Below are positions 23,850 through 33,814 of a stretch of DNA of 64,000 bases, piece after piece (the stretch's first letter is position 1; every line of letters starts with the position of its first letter). Location: NCBI RefSeq assembly GCF_040115645.1, contig NC_089547.1, positions 682,001 to 746,000 of the forward strand, given 5' to 3'. A model generated the notes under the pieces. That model saw only the letters and a list, made by a program, of their open reading frames with translations. It searched no databases and had not been told where the DNA came from. The position numbers and the translations under genes are program-made. Source of the DNA: Euwallacea fornicatus (taxonomy: Eukaryota > Arthropoda > Insecta > Coleoptera > Curculionidae).

Positions 23850-24107
23850 ATGCCAGCAGCAGTATCTGTCTTGTTCTTCGCTTTCGCAGTTTCCATGGGA
23901 GCAGCACTCCCTGCGTACTTGGATTACAACAGTTGGTCTTTGCCCACATTACCCCTGGCCACCAGCTACAACCACAGGTATGACGCCTACGACCATACAG
24001 TTCCTGTAGCCAACTACGTCCCTGGCGGCTCCTATTACGGCCATTATGGGTATCCTGCTGGGTACGGAAGTTATGGTTCTTACGGCTACGGCCATCATGG
24101 ATGGTAG
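23850..24107 (+). CDS. Small Gly/Tyr-rich secreted (cuticle-type) protein
   Basis: A single-exon gene of 85 residues. Signal peptide MPAAVSVLFFAFAVSMGAALP, then LATSYNHRYDAYDHTVPVANY, then a YGHYGYPAGYGSYGSYGYG tail. The ATSY motif recurs in several of the other small secreted genes here. Composition points to a low-complexity cuticular or matrix protein. A TATA box is at 23783 and ATTAAA at 24216-24221. It lies 324 bp upstream of a second Tyr-rich gene in the same direction. Confidence 0.83.
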   Translation: MPAAVSVLFFAFAVSMGAALPAYLDYNSWSLPTLPLATSYNHRYDAYDHTVPVANYVPGGSYYGHYGYPAGYGSYGSYGYGHHGW

Positions 24108-24385
24108 ACTTCGAGTGATGCTCGTCACTCTCCTATTGTAATTAGTCCTAATTAGTTTTGTAAAAGGTATTTATTTGTTTATGTACTTTTTTTTTATTAA
24201 GGTCTCCAAGTAGTGATTAAACGTTTTTTTTCCTCTTTGAATGGAATGTTGTTTGTAATTGCGTTATGCATAATTAAAGGGAAAAAAATGTAGCGCTCGT
24301 CCTTACATTATGGGGGCTCCATTGCAAAAGGTGCAATTATTGCAATTTTGTGTAGGCAATTGATTATTAATCGATAGGGGCGACG

Positions 24386-24393
24386 TATAAAAT
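24386..24393 (+). promoter_or_regulatory. TATA box of the 24431 gene
   Basis: TATAAAAT lies 45 bp before the ATG; initiation is likely in the segment around 24417-24427. Confidence 0.6.
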
Positions 24394-24430
24394 AGAAGAT
24401 TCTGTTTTTGTGCGTGGTTCTCCGTTCAGA

Positions 24431-27400
24431 ATGGCTGCGAATATGCTGAAAACGGTGCTTTTTTGCGTTTGTGTCTTCGGTTTGGTCTTCGGCGCCCCCA
24501 ACCCCAGCTACTACGAGAGCTACCCGTCCATATCAGGTAACTGCCTCAATAGTCGCTTAGCTTTGATAAAACCCTCGTTTATATGATACATATTTTATTT
24601 AGGGACATTTTCAATGCTCTAATTTTAGGATGCCCACAAGATTTTCAAAGATATTTATACAGGATCGGTCGTATATATGGAATAATTGCAATACCTTGTT
24701 AAACCATTTTTCGATCAAAAAATATTTCAAGTAAAAATTACAAAAACTAATTTGTTCTCACTTTTTGATGATCTCGAATTTTTTTTTACCACTTAACATT
24801 CGAACCAAGTAGAACTTTAATATTTCAAACGTACCGCTCAAGTTTCGTATTGTTTTATCGAATCGACACTTACCTGCACATACGGACATGTAAAATTTTG
24901 CTAGGATTAGATAAGGAAAAAATCGAGAACATTTTTTCCGTATTGCATTAAAAAAAATGAAGTTCGATCAAAGAAACAAAACAACAAATCACTGCTTACA
25001 AGCATTAGTTGTTGTTTAATGTTCAAAGCATTTACTCAAAATCCATCGTTATCCAAACACAGTGCTATTGTTTGCACGAATGATCTTCTCACCTGAACAT
25101 AGTTGTCTTGTCCAATTGATTGGGGAATACCAACGATGCGAGCCTCAAGTCATTTACGTTATTTGTCGATTCTTATGAACTTGATCTTTTAAATGGCTGC
25201 AAATGAAAAAGTCGCAGAGATGTAAATCGGGCGATCGGGCTGGCCACCTATTTCGCCAAGTAAAAAATTGGCACTGCTTTGTTAAAATGAAAAATTAGGA
25301 TTTCCGCAGTGCTATTTACTTGATATTGAAAAAATACAGAGGGTGCTTTTATTTATTTTTTTTATAAAATAAGAAAATAAATTTTTTCTAGAAATTTTTC
25401 TTATTTAACCCCAGTCATATGTCTGTGCGCACAAATAAGTGTAGCTTCCACAAAACAATTCAGAAATACAGGAGCCCTGAATATTAAATTAGAGTTAGGA
25501 AGTTAGTTAGCTGGGGGATAATCGTAGGGGAGTTCAGGCTAGTGAACCTATAACAGGCGATTCCTTCATTTTCCTGATTGAGTGTTGGTCTCCAAGAAAT
25601 TAAATTCTTTTTATATTTTGAATAACATAATCGTTTTCTCTAGATGAGCATTAGATACAGATCCATAAATTGACTACAAATTATAAAAGAAATATTATGT
25701 CTTGTGTTAGTGCAAGTTTAATTTGCCACAATTTTTTTGGCACATCCTGTATATTTAAAATAAGGTGGGTTCAACCACTCAAATAAAACCCTATATCTTT
25801 TTTAGAAACAATAATTTTCGAAAATCAAAAATCTCTTTCATCTGTTACAATCTGTTTTATTCGCCAACTTTGTTACATGCCCATGATAATGGTTCCCAAG
25901 AAAACTCCTTCCTTCACAATGCCCCCAACTTCTCAAGGGTCACCCGCCACCTCTTCATACTCCTTCTCCAGCACGGCCAGGTTTTCCCGGGCTTGTGAAA
26001 ACTCATCTTCCTCCATGCCCTCTCCCACATACCAATGCACGAAGGCCTTCTTGGCGAACATCAAATCAAACTTCTTGTTCAGCTTCTTCCAAGCCGATTC
26101 GATGGCAGTGGTGTTGGACAACATGCAAACTGCCCTCTGGACACTGGCCAAATCTCCTCCGTTGACTACAGTGGGAGGTTGATAGTTGATACCCACCTTG
26201 AATCCTGTGGGGCACCAGTCGACGAACCTCACACAGCTTTTGGCTTTCATCATAGCTATGGAATTATTGACGTCTTTGGGGACTACATCTCCTCGATAGA
26301 GCAGGCAGCAAGCCATGTATTTACCATTTCTGGGGTCGCATTTGACCATTTGGTTCGTGGGCTCGAATAGTTCTGATGTAATCTCCGGCACGGAAATTCC
26401 TTCGTGGTAGACCTTCTCAGAAGAGATTACAGGGGCGTAGGAGACTAATGGGAAGTGGATTCTGGGATAAGGCACTAGGTTTGTCTGGAAATCTGTCAAG
26501 TCAACATTGAGGGCACCGTCAAACCGCAAGGAGGCAGTAATGGAAGAAATCACTTGGCTGATTAGTCGGTTGAGGTTGGTGTAATCCGGACGTTCAATTC
26601 CCAACTTGTTTCTACATATATCGTAGATGGCTTCGTTGTCCACCACGAAAGCGCAGTCGGAATGGCTTAAAGTACTGTGAGTCGTCAGAATTGAGTTATA
26701 AGGTTCTACCACTGCAGGACATACTTGGGGAGCTGGATACACTACAAATTCCAACTTGACCTTCTTTCCGAAATCCTGGCTCAGTTTCTCCATCAGGAGT
26801 GACGTAAATCCTGACCCGGTTCCTCCTCCGAAAGAGTGAAACAAAAAGAAACCTTGCAACCCTGAACAGGTCTCCGCTAACTTATTTAATCTCTCCATCA
26901 CAATGTTTAACATGTCTTTTCCAATGCTGTAGTGGCCCCTCGCATAGTTATTAGCAGCGTCTTCTTTGCCAGTTATTAACTGCTGTGGATGGTATAACTT
27001 TTTGAATGGCCCAGTCCTCACCTCGTCCACTACTGTGGGCTCTAGGTCCACCATAACCACTCTGGGAACCATTTTACCATTATCTACTTCAGAAAAAAAG
27101 GTTCCACAGCAGTCATCGGAGACGACTTCTATGTCGGAAGACAGGGTACCATCGGCCTGGATGCCATGTTCAAGGCAGTACAGTTCCCACGTGTAATTGC
27201 CGATTTGAACGCCGGCTTGGCCGATGTGGATTGAGATACATTCGCGCATAATTTAGAGACTTCAAGTTCTATCTAATTCTCATTCTATAATTTCGACTGT
27301 CGGAAAAATTGACAATTTCGGAAAATGAAATTTAGGTGACTGGTTGTTGCAAATTTACCTTATTTTACCTGTTTAAGTGCCTCTGGGGCTGGTTTTACTA

Positions 27401-28251
27401 CTACGATTAAAAGACTAAAAAATTAGGTGAATTTTTCATTGAAACTTCGCGGATCCTACAAACTCATGAACTTGTTTTGCAGCTTTGAAGCAGTGTTTGT
27501 TGCGTGTTCTATGCGAAATTTTATGTCGATATACAGGGTGTCCTAAAAACGCATCTCAAAAATTATATCATGAATTTATTTAGGTTAATACATTAAGATT
27601 TGGTTAGGTCATATGGCAGTTTTCTTCGATTATCGCACTGTTGTACATTATGAATTTCCATGCCCTGCTCTTAACAAGGGATATTATTTGAATGTTATTG
27701 GTCATTCCCTAAGCTATTCGCCTTAAGCGGCCAGAACTATGGGTAGACAATTCTTCGTTTTGCATCACGATAATGCACCTTCCTCAGTGTATCGATGCTT
27801 CGAGAACATTTCACCAAAAACCCAACCCATATCGTTCCACGACCACCGTATTCGCCTGATTTAGCACCGTTGGACTCCAACGAGCTCAAAAAACCGCTCT
27901 GGGGACACTATTTTGACTCGATTGCGAAGATGAGAGCCGAATCGAAGAAAGTATTGAGGCCATTTTGAAAAAGATCTCTCTAACCGTTTCAGGGGGATTT
28001 GAAAAAACGATGGCATAAGTGCTTTGTGTCGGACGGGAGTACCTTGCAAGCGTTCAAATTTACTTGAAAGAATAAATGAAAATTTTGCATTTTGTAAATA
28101 AATTCACCCTATTTTTCGACCAAAGTAATATGTGTGATTTTTATTTTCAGTTGTAAAGCCATTCTCCTATTCCTACTACAGGCCCTACAGCTACTGGCCT
28201 TATTGGTACAATTATCCTTGGTATGCGAAGTACTACAGCAGCTACTGGTAG
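24431..28251 (+). CDS. Small Tyr/Trp-rich secreted protein whose intron hosts a tubulin gene
   Basis: Two exons, 24431-24536 and 28151-28251, encode 68 residues. Exon 1 gives the signal peptide (MAANMLKTVLFCVCVFGLVFG) and APNPSYYESYPSIS. Exon 2 gives a run of PYSYWPYWYNYPWYAKYY type ending SSYW. Donor GTAACTG and acceptor TTTTCAG match in phase (1). The tail is about half Tyr/Trp, as in adhesive, silk-like or sclerotised cuticle peptides; the role is unknown. The 3.6-kb intron contains an alpha-tubulin gene on the opposite strand, a transposase fragment and a mariner remnant. AATAAA is at 28277-28282. The exon pairing is inferred from composition and phase, not from transcripts. Confidence 0.75.
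25175..25290 (-). pseudogene. Transposase fragment (WPxRSPDL family)
   Basis: Minus-strand reading gives WRNRWPARSPDLHLCDFF followed by a SHLKDQVHKN-type segment, the third catalytic Asp region of an IS630/mariner-superfamily transposase. Only this part remains. Confidence 0.65.
25933..27249 (-). CDS. Divergent, intronless alpha-tubulin nested in an intron
   Basis: An uninterrupted 438-residue ORF. Alpha-type hallmarks: MREC start (tubulin autoregulation motif), GTP-binding GGGTGSGFTSLL, DLEPTVVDEVRTG, GKEDAANNYARGHY, VVEPYNSILTTH, FVDWCPTGFKVGINYQPP. It differs from ordinary alpha-tubulin in several places. The loop around Lys40 is replaced (SSDIEVVSDDCCGTFF) and is one residue shorter, so there is no acetylatable Lys40. 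The residue equivalent to catalytic Glu254 is Asp253 (LTDFQTNL, codon 26491-26493). The protein ends EEVAGDP, lacking the acidic tail and terminal Tyr. The absence of introns suggests a retrocopy. Poly(A) signal (AATAAA on minus) at 25856-25861. Its reading frame is intact, so it is likely a functional tissue-specific isotype, perhaps testis; that is inference. Confidence 0.96.
   Translation of the reverse strand: MRECISIHIGQAGVQIGNYTWELYCLEHGIQADGTLSSDIEVVSDDCCGTFFSEVDNGKMVPRVVMVDLEPTVVDEVRTGPFKKLYHPQQLITGKEDAANNYARGHYSIGKDMLNIVMERLNKLAETCSGLQGFFLFHSFGGGTGSGFTSLLMEKLSQDFGKKVKLEFVVYPAPQVCPAVVEPYNSILTTHSTLSHSDCAFVVDNEAIYDICRNKLGIERPDYTNLNRLISQVISSITASLRFDGALNVDLTDFQTNLVPYPRIHFPLVSYAPVISSEKVYHEGISVPEITSELFEPTNQMVKCDPRNGKYMACCLLYRGDVVPKDVNNSIAMMKAKSCVRFVDWCPTGFKVGINYQPPTVVNGGDLASVQRAVCMLSNTTAIESAWKKLNKKFDLMFAKKAFVHWYVGEGMEEDEFSQARENLAVLEKEYEEVAGDP
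27738..28080 (+). pseudogene. Mariner transposase C-terminal remnant
   Basis: Broken frames encode HHDNAPSS (second catalytic Asp), then a stretch like PPYSPDLAPLD (third Asp; 34 residues apart is usual in mariner), then KKPLWGHYFDSIAKM-like and RWHKCFVSDG-like pieces at the C-terminus. Several frameshifts are present. It sits in the intron of the 24431 gene, downstream of the tubulin. TACAGGGTGTCC at 27532 may be an end of this or another element. Confidence 0.8.
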
Positions 28252-29922
28252 ACTTACAATTTCTATAGTGTTATAAAATAAAGGATGTTTTATACGTGTT
28301 CTTGTATTTTATTAACATATTAAGTGCCTAGTCCAAGGCATACTTTCAATCGTGGTGGTATTAGAGCAGTTTTGAAAAGAGGATGAAGACATTCTCAAAT
28401 CTGCTGGTAACTCCTACTGCTGCTGCTACTTCTCCACAATTGCCGCTTCTTCTTCTTTTCCTCTGCAAGGTACCTAAACCTGCATTGGTTGCGAAAGTCT
28501 ATAGACCATTAATGAGCTTAGCAGTGAAACCCCATCCTCCATTTTGAAACCCATCATTTGCATAGTACCACCGATTTTAAACTCTCAAATGCAAAATATT
28601 TTAACTTACATAGGGATAATTTTAATAAGTTGAGATGTTACGTCAACTTTAATGTAGCCAGAGATTTTAAGATCATCGGAGGTCAGTTAGAAATAGAATA
28701 AAAGTTCCGATCTAAAGTACTTTATTCATAAGACTCTCTGGATCAGTTCGAATTAGTTTATGTTTCCGAGATCGTCCTAAAGTAATGCTTTGCGGCGGTT
28801 TCCAGGCGAATGCAGGGTGAAAAGAGGAAAGCAGTTTAGTCACTTGGTGTCCAGAAGGAAACCAATCAGGCACTGTGTGGACGAATAAGACCGTCTATAG
28901 TGTCAACCTTAGATGTATGGAAGCAGATCCTCTAATTCTATATAAAAAAGAAAAAAATGATTCTAAGACAGAACAGGTAATGCTTAGACAGGCTTGATGG
29001 GAGGGGAAGGGGGTTTTTCAGTCGGTATTATGCGGTGTTGTCGAATGTCGCATATCCCGAACACATCACAACAGACCAACCATGACCTGGGATATGAAAA
29101 TGCGGACATATCAAGTAAAGCCTAAGAAGACATGTTAATGCCATCAAAAATTATTTGTTTTAAATGGTAACGATTGAATGCATGTTGAGTTCGAAACCTA
29201 TTTTTTTTTTTAAGGCCCAAACTCCTCTCTACAGTGTGTAATCATAGAGATACTTCAGGGAGCGCTGGTATTCCGCAAAATAATTTCAAAAATGTTTATA
29301 GACTCATTGTCAACCACGCACCATTTTTGATATGCACTGTGACAAAATTTTACATTTTTTCACACATTTTGCCTTTTGTCACGTAAGTTCAGTAAAATAA
29401 ATAAATTTCAAACGAAAATAAAATTATAGAAGTGTTGAAAATGTGCCACCTTGTATATCAAAAATGGAGCGTTTTTTACCATGGATCTATTGGTATTTTT
29501 TATTATTTTGCAGAGTACTGCCGCCTCCTGAAATATTTCCATGATGACAAGTTGTACCCTGTATATGGAAACAGAGAAATCTTGCGGGAATAATTTCAAA
29601 GAGTAATTGAGACCCAACAACAAAAAGGCACAAATGAATTTAAAAAAATTATTAAATCAAAAAATATATTAAAAAAAAATCTAAACACTTTTTAAAAATC
29701 CATGAAACTCTTTAAACATTTTAGAAATTCTAAAAAAATAAAATTACAAAAATTCTAAAATTTCACTTGAGAAAATGATTAACACACCGTGATGGGTTTT
29801 TAGTTATAAATGAGACGCATTGTTCAAATTATACATTTAATTCACAACTAAAATAAATAAATTAACAGTAATTGCTCATCTATTTAACACTTCCTTGTCG
29901 GCGAAACCATCAGGATCAGTCT
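28252..29922. other. Gene-free stretch
   Basis: Contains CACCTTGTATATC (about 29448) and ACCCTGTATATGG (about 29556), which resemble transposon ends seen elsewhere in the window. No supported gene. Confidence 0.4.
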
Positions 29923-30542
29923 TTAAATCAGTTTTCCCACACTTAAGCCTCCCAGTCCCACACTTCCTAGCCCTACACTTCCCAGTCCTACACTTCCCAG
30001 TCCTACACTTCCCAGTCCTACACTTCCCAGTCCCAGGCCTCCTCCCAATCCCAAATGACCTAGTCAGATATTCATAAGAATCAAAGTTCAACATAAAATG
30101 CAAAACTCACCATCCAGGCCCACTAGGCTAACAGCAGGGGTAGCAACTTTAGTTACAATGGGGGCGGCAATTGCTTTCGTCACTACTGGAGTGGGATGGA
30201 GGGCCAGGAGGTTACTGTTTTGGTATGAGGTGGCTCCAGCCTATAAAATGAAATTATTCGTTGAGTTACTAGAGGATGGTAAAATGATGTTAAGCTGGTT
30301 ACTTTGATGGCGATGCTTGGGGCGGCGATAACTTTAGGACCTGCCAGGGCTAAACCCCCCAATCCGATTCCCCCTAGACCAATACCTCCCAGATGTATAC
30401 CTCCTAGGCCGATTCCGTCATCGATAGGGATGAGCCCTGCAGAGGCGTAGGCGACAAGAGCGGCGAAGATGCACTGAATTCATAGGTACAGTAATAATTA
30501 TAAAAAATAATTTTTAGCGTCAAAACTTACCAATTTGAACAT
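29923..30542 (-). CDS. Secreted low-complexity cuticle-type protein with GLGSV tandem repeats
   Basis: Four exons, 30542-30531, 30473-30303, 30240-30111 and 30059-29923, encode 149 residues. Exon 1 is only 12 nt (MFKL). Exon 2 completes the signal peptide (CIFAALVAYASAG) and begins GLGGIHLGGIGLGG repeats. Exon 3 holds ATSYQNSNLLALHP and Val/Ala/Thr-rich sequence (VVTKAIAAPIVTKVATP). Exon 4 contains a 15-bp DNA tandem repeat giving GLGSV units, ending SVGKLI. Phases fit at every junction. The family resembles insect low-complexity cuticular proteins; ATSYQN is also found in the gene at 32760, so the two are related. All introns are short. Confidence 0.82.
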
Positions 30543-30617
30543 TTTGGCTTCGAACTGTGCACACTATGCTACACTGAACGGTGGCTGAGTATGGTTTCAA
30601 CCACCCTGATGCAAGAG

Positions 30618-30624
30618 TTTTATA
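30618..30624 (-). promoter_or_regulatory. TATA box of the 29923 gene
   Basis: TATAAAA on the minus strand lies about 76 bp upstream of the ATG. Confidence 0.55.
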
Positions 30625-31927
30625 CTAATGCATCACGGCGAACCACCACCCCACCCATTAATGTTGACCATTCTTCGAAGCGGTTCTGCCAGTAATGTGT
30701 CAAAAAATCGACGAAAAGTGGAACAAGGGCCCCCGCGCTTAAAATCGTTTGTGCTACAATGCCGGGATTTTTCCCCACTGGTCATGCAGGACCGTAGCTC
30801 GCAACTTTTGCTTGATATTAAACTCATTTGATACTGAAATTTTTTATCTTAAAAAACATTTTTTTTTCTCGCAACGATTTCCTAAATTCCGCAATCAAAA
30901 ACGTCGCACCGAAGGAGGTTTTGTCCATTTGAGGACGAAATTTTTCGGCCATTAAAACCAGCCAAGCAGTGCAAACATTCCTTGCATGATTAGCGCAGAT
31001 TGCTGATAGTGCTTGACCGGTTTATTCAGCCCGAGTCATTTTTTAACCGAAACCAAAAAATCATCAAACGACATTGGCAACTTTATGGTTTAGATTTAGA
31101 ATTGGTCGTTCGCATTGTCGATGATATATCGCCATCAAGCACGAGGATATATGGACCTAGTTTAATTAGTTCATTTACATTCATCATAGTTATGCCCACT
31201 TATTGCCAGTTGTTAAGTTGCCTTATTGTGCAAATCTGAAACAGTAAAGTTTTTGTATAACAGCAAGCGAAAGCTATTTTTTTTCGATTATTTTCGTTAA
31301 AAATTGCGGTCTACCTAATATCGCGAATTTCCCGGGGGAAGGGGGGAGGGAGTTCTTTCATGCACGAACCACCCCCATTGCAGCAAACTCAGACACTCGA
31401 TGTAGCAGGCGGATTAGAAACAATTATACAGGGTGATTAGTTGGGAATGGGGCATGGCGCAACCCAACATAAAGGACGCCAAAATATGACGATTTGAGTC
31501 AACACCCCTTATATTAACGTCGCGTGTTTAAGAATTACAGGGTGTTAAAAGCTGAGGTTTTATTTTTAAATCCCTTATTATTTTTTTTAATTTCAAAGCA
31601 TCGACACCGAAATTGGTAAACCTAAGGTTTTGTAAAATGCTCGGTAAGAGGTTTGATCTCATTTTCACGTAGCTCCTAACGGACGCCAATGACAACCCAC
31701 CGCTCCGACATATTTGCTCATATTTTTTTAAGAGTGCAACTAAGGTCAAATTTTATTCAATATATTGAAATAGCGTGAATTTTTACACAAAAAAGGCGTT
31801 CTCGTCAAATTCCGATATCTCTCTTCGTTTACGAAATTTTTTCCGATAAGCTAACTCCCGTCGTACCATATTAAATCTTTCAAAGCGACGGTGGCCGGAA
31901 AAACATCTTAACAGTGTTTTTCTACAT

Positions 31928-32155
31928 TAATGGATCGGTCGTGGAAGAGGATTTCCATGGCCCGCGAGAAGTCCAGACCTGAACCCGTTGGACCATCTCG
32001 ATATGGTCAAGTGTGAAGCCAATTGCATACAAAGAGACAACTAATACTCGCAAAGAATTGTGGCAAAAAAAGCAGCTGATGAAATTAGAAATTACGTCAA
32101 TGTGCAATTTAGAGTAAAAAAGTCTTTCAGCAAAAATCATAATAAAATGCATTAA
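31928..32155 (+). pseudogene. Transposase fragment (WPxRSPDL family)
   Basis: The plus strand reads WIGRGRGFPWPARSPDLNPL then degenerates; a later GGHFE-like end matches the C-terminus of such transposases. It is decayed and lies opposite in orientation to a related fragment 150 bp downstream. Confidence 0.75.
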
Positions 32156-32310
32156 GGTAGAAGATGGTCATTTTGAGCAGCAGCTTCAATAAGACTTATT
32201 TTCAATTTTTTAATGGCTCTTCATTTTTTTTTGATACGTCAAAAAAATTATTTAAAAATTAATAACATCAAGTTAATACATTTTTTTGCAACAAATTTAT
32301 GGTATTTAAC

Positions 32311-32510
32311 CTATAGGAATATTCTGCGCGAGCTCCTTTTGTGTACAATTGCCTTCATACTTGACCACATTGAGAAGTCCAATGGGTTATGGTCTGGACT
32401 TCTCGCGGGCCAAGGAAATTTACTTCCACGACCGATCCATCCGTGCGGAAAAATAATGTTAAAGTGTTGCACGATTGGGGCCACCATCGTTTCTGAGAAT
32501 TCGATATGAT
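32311..32510 (-). pseudogene. Transposase fragment (WPxRSPDL family)
   Basis: The minus strand reads WIGRGSKFPWPARSPDHNPL followed by DFSMWSSMKAIVHKRSS. The open frame continues upstream to 32679 into an unrelated hydrophobic start, which is treated as chance. Confidence 0.75.
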
Positions 32511-32759
32511 ACCACACGACCTTGTTTAAGGGCAAAAATGTCGTAAGTGAAAAAGAATCGCCGATAATAATTTTTTCATGGCCCCGCCCGTTGATACACA
32601 TCCAAACTCTTGCACAACTCCCATTGGAAATGTCATGTACCAGTAAAACCAACAACATCGAAATAAAGAATCCTTTCATTATGCTTTCACTAGATACTCA
32701 TCTTTATTATTATACACTATTTACATCGTAGTACCTACAATTTTTACCACAAAATTATC

Positions 32760-33732
32760 CTAATGCCAACCATAGGGTAGAGGGGCAGCCAAGAGAGGGC
32801 TCTTAATAATAGGAGCGTGAGCAATGGGCAAAGCGGGGGCTAGTATTGGGGCTGCTTTTACCACTACCGGCACCGAAGGGGAAGAGATCTGCAAACGAAA
32901 CAAAAAATTAACCCAAAATCCACCATTGACAAAGGAGTAGGTACGTGGTTTAGAAGGGTCAGCTTAAGCCACGATTAGACTTAAGCTGCGGTCACCGTGG
33001 CTTGAAACAGTTAAATTTCAAAGTTCTAGACAGGAGGAACAGATATAAGCCGGATATAAATTGAAATATACCAGGTGAATAAAAAGTGCCCGCCAACTTA
33101 ATATTTTTTTATAGAGTATTCATGTATATATTATATATTGCACTTTTTGGTTCTTGTAATATTTCATGTAATATGTCGCATTATCTAAACAATTTCTGCT
33201 TTAAAGTCGAGGAAAAGTCCAAAAACATAGTAACACTATACAGGGGATTTAATTTAAAATATAAAAATGTCGGTGCAGTTCCACCTTTCTGAACCACCTC
33301 GTATATTTGAAATACTCTTCAACACTCCTCCGCTCCATCTTCCAACTCTTGTGGTTACGTCAGTCTTCTATGATCTCAAATAGCTTTCGAAATATTTATT
33401 TATACCCTAATATGTGTGTCACCCTGTATATGAGCTCAAAAGTCAACGGGCTACGTTCACCCGAAACCCGAAAAATATTCGAAATTTAACACAAAAAACT
33501 TACTTTTACTAAATTTTGATAAGAGGTAGCCACGGGTACTGCGGCCTTAACTACGGGGGCGGCTACAAGCGGGGCATGGTAGCCCACTAGGGGTGAGTCC
33601 ACTAGGGGTGAGGTCAGGTAACCGGCGTTCGTCATACAGAAAAGCATCGTGAAAGCTGTAGCCTAAAATGTGAATGTACACCTTAGATCTAAAGGATGAA
33701 CGTTTTTCTCACACACTCACTAGTTTGAACAT
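32760..33732 (-). CDS. Small Ala/Pro/Val-rich secreted cuticle-type protein
   Basis: Three exons, 33732-33721 (MFKL, 12 nt), 33662-33504 and 32888-32760, encode 99 residues. Signal peptide MFKLATAFTMLFCMTNAG, a duplicated (T)SPLV(D/G) unit, then HAPLVAAPVVKAAVPVATSYQ and a final VVVKAAPILAPALPIAHAPI region ending PYGWH. The 12-nt first exon, the signal peptide split after MFKL and the ATSYQN motif match the gene at 29923. TTTATT at 32703-32708 is the poly(A) signal on this strand. Its 615-bp second intron contains sequence resembling transposon debris. A structural role in cuticle is inferred from composition only. Confidence 0.83.
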
Positions 33733-33806
33733 GTTGCTTATGTGAGTTGGTCTTGCCTAAGGAATACGCACAGGACAATGCACAACTGGAGCAAGAAGTC
33801 CTCGGC

Positions 33807-33814
33807 TTTTTATA
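33807..33814 (-). promoter_or_regulatory. TATA box of the 32760 gene
   Basis: TATAAAAA on the minus strand lies about 75 bp upstream of the ATG, a similar spacing to the sister gene at 29923. Confidence 0.6.

Larger units (their letters stand above)
30625..32759. other. Gene-free stretch with transposase fragments
   Basis: Includes TACAGGGTG motifs at about 31428 and 31540 and two inverted transposase fragments (listed). No supported gene; ORFs such as 31000-31239 have no recognisable features. Confidence 0.45.

Noticed and set aside
25877..27196. Plus-strand ORFs opposite the tubulin gene
   Set aside because: Antisense shadows of a conserved coding sequence.
32511..32679. Apparent signal peptide (MKGFFISMLLVLLVH) fused to a transposase tail
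   Set aside because: The hydrophobic start is followed directly by transposase sequence in a decayed element; no promoter or splice support, so read as chance.
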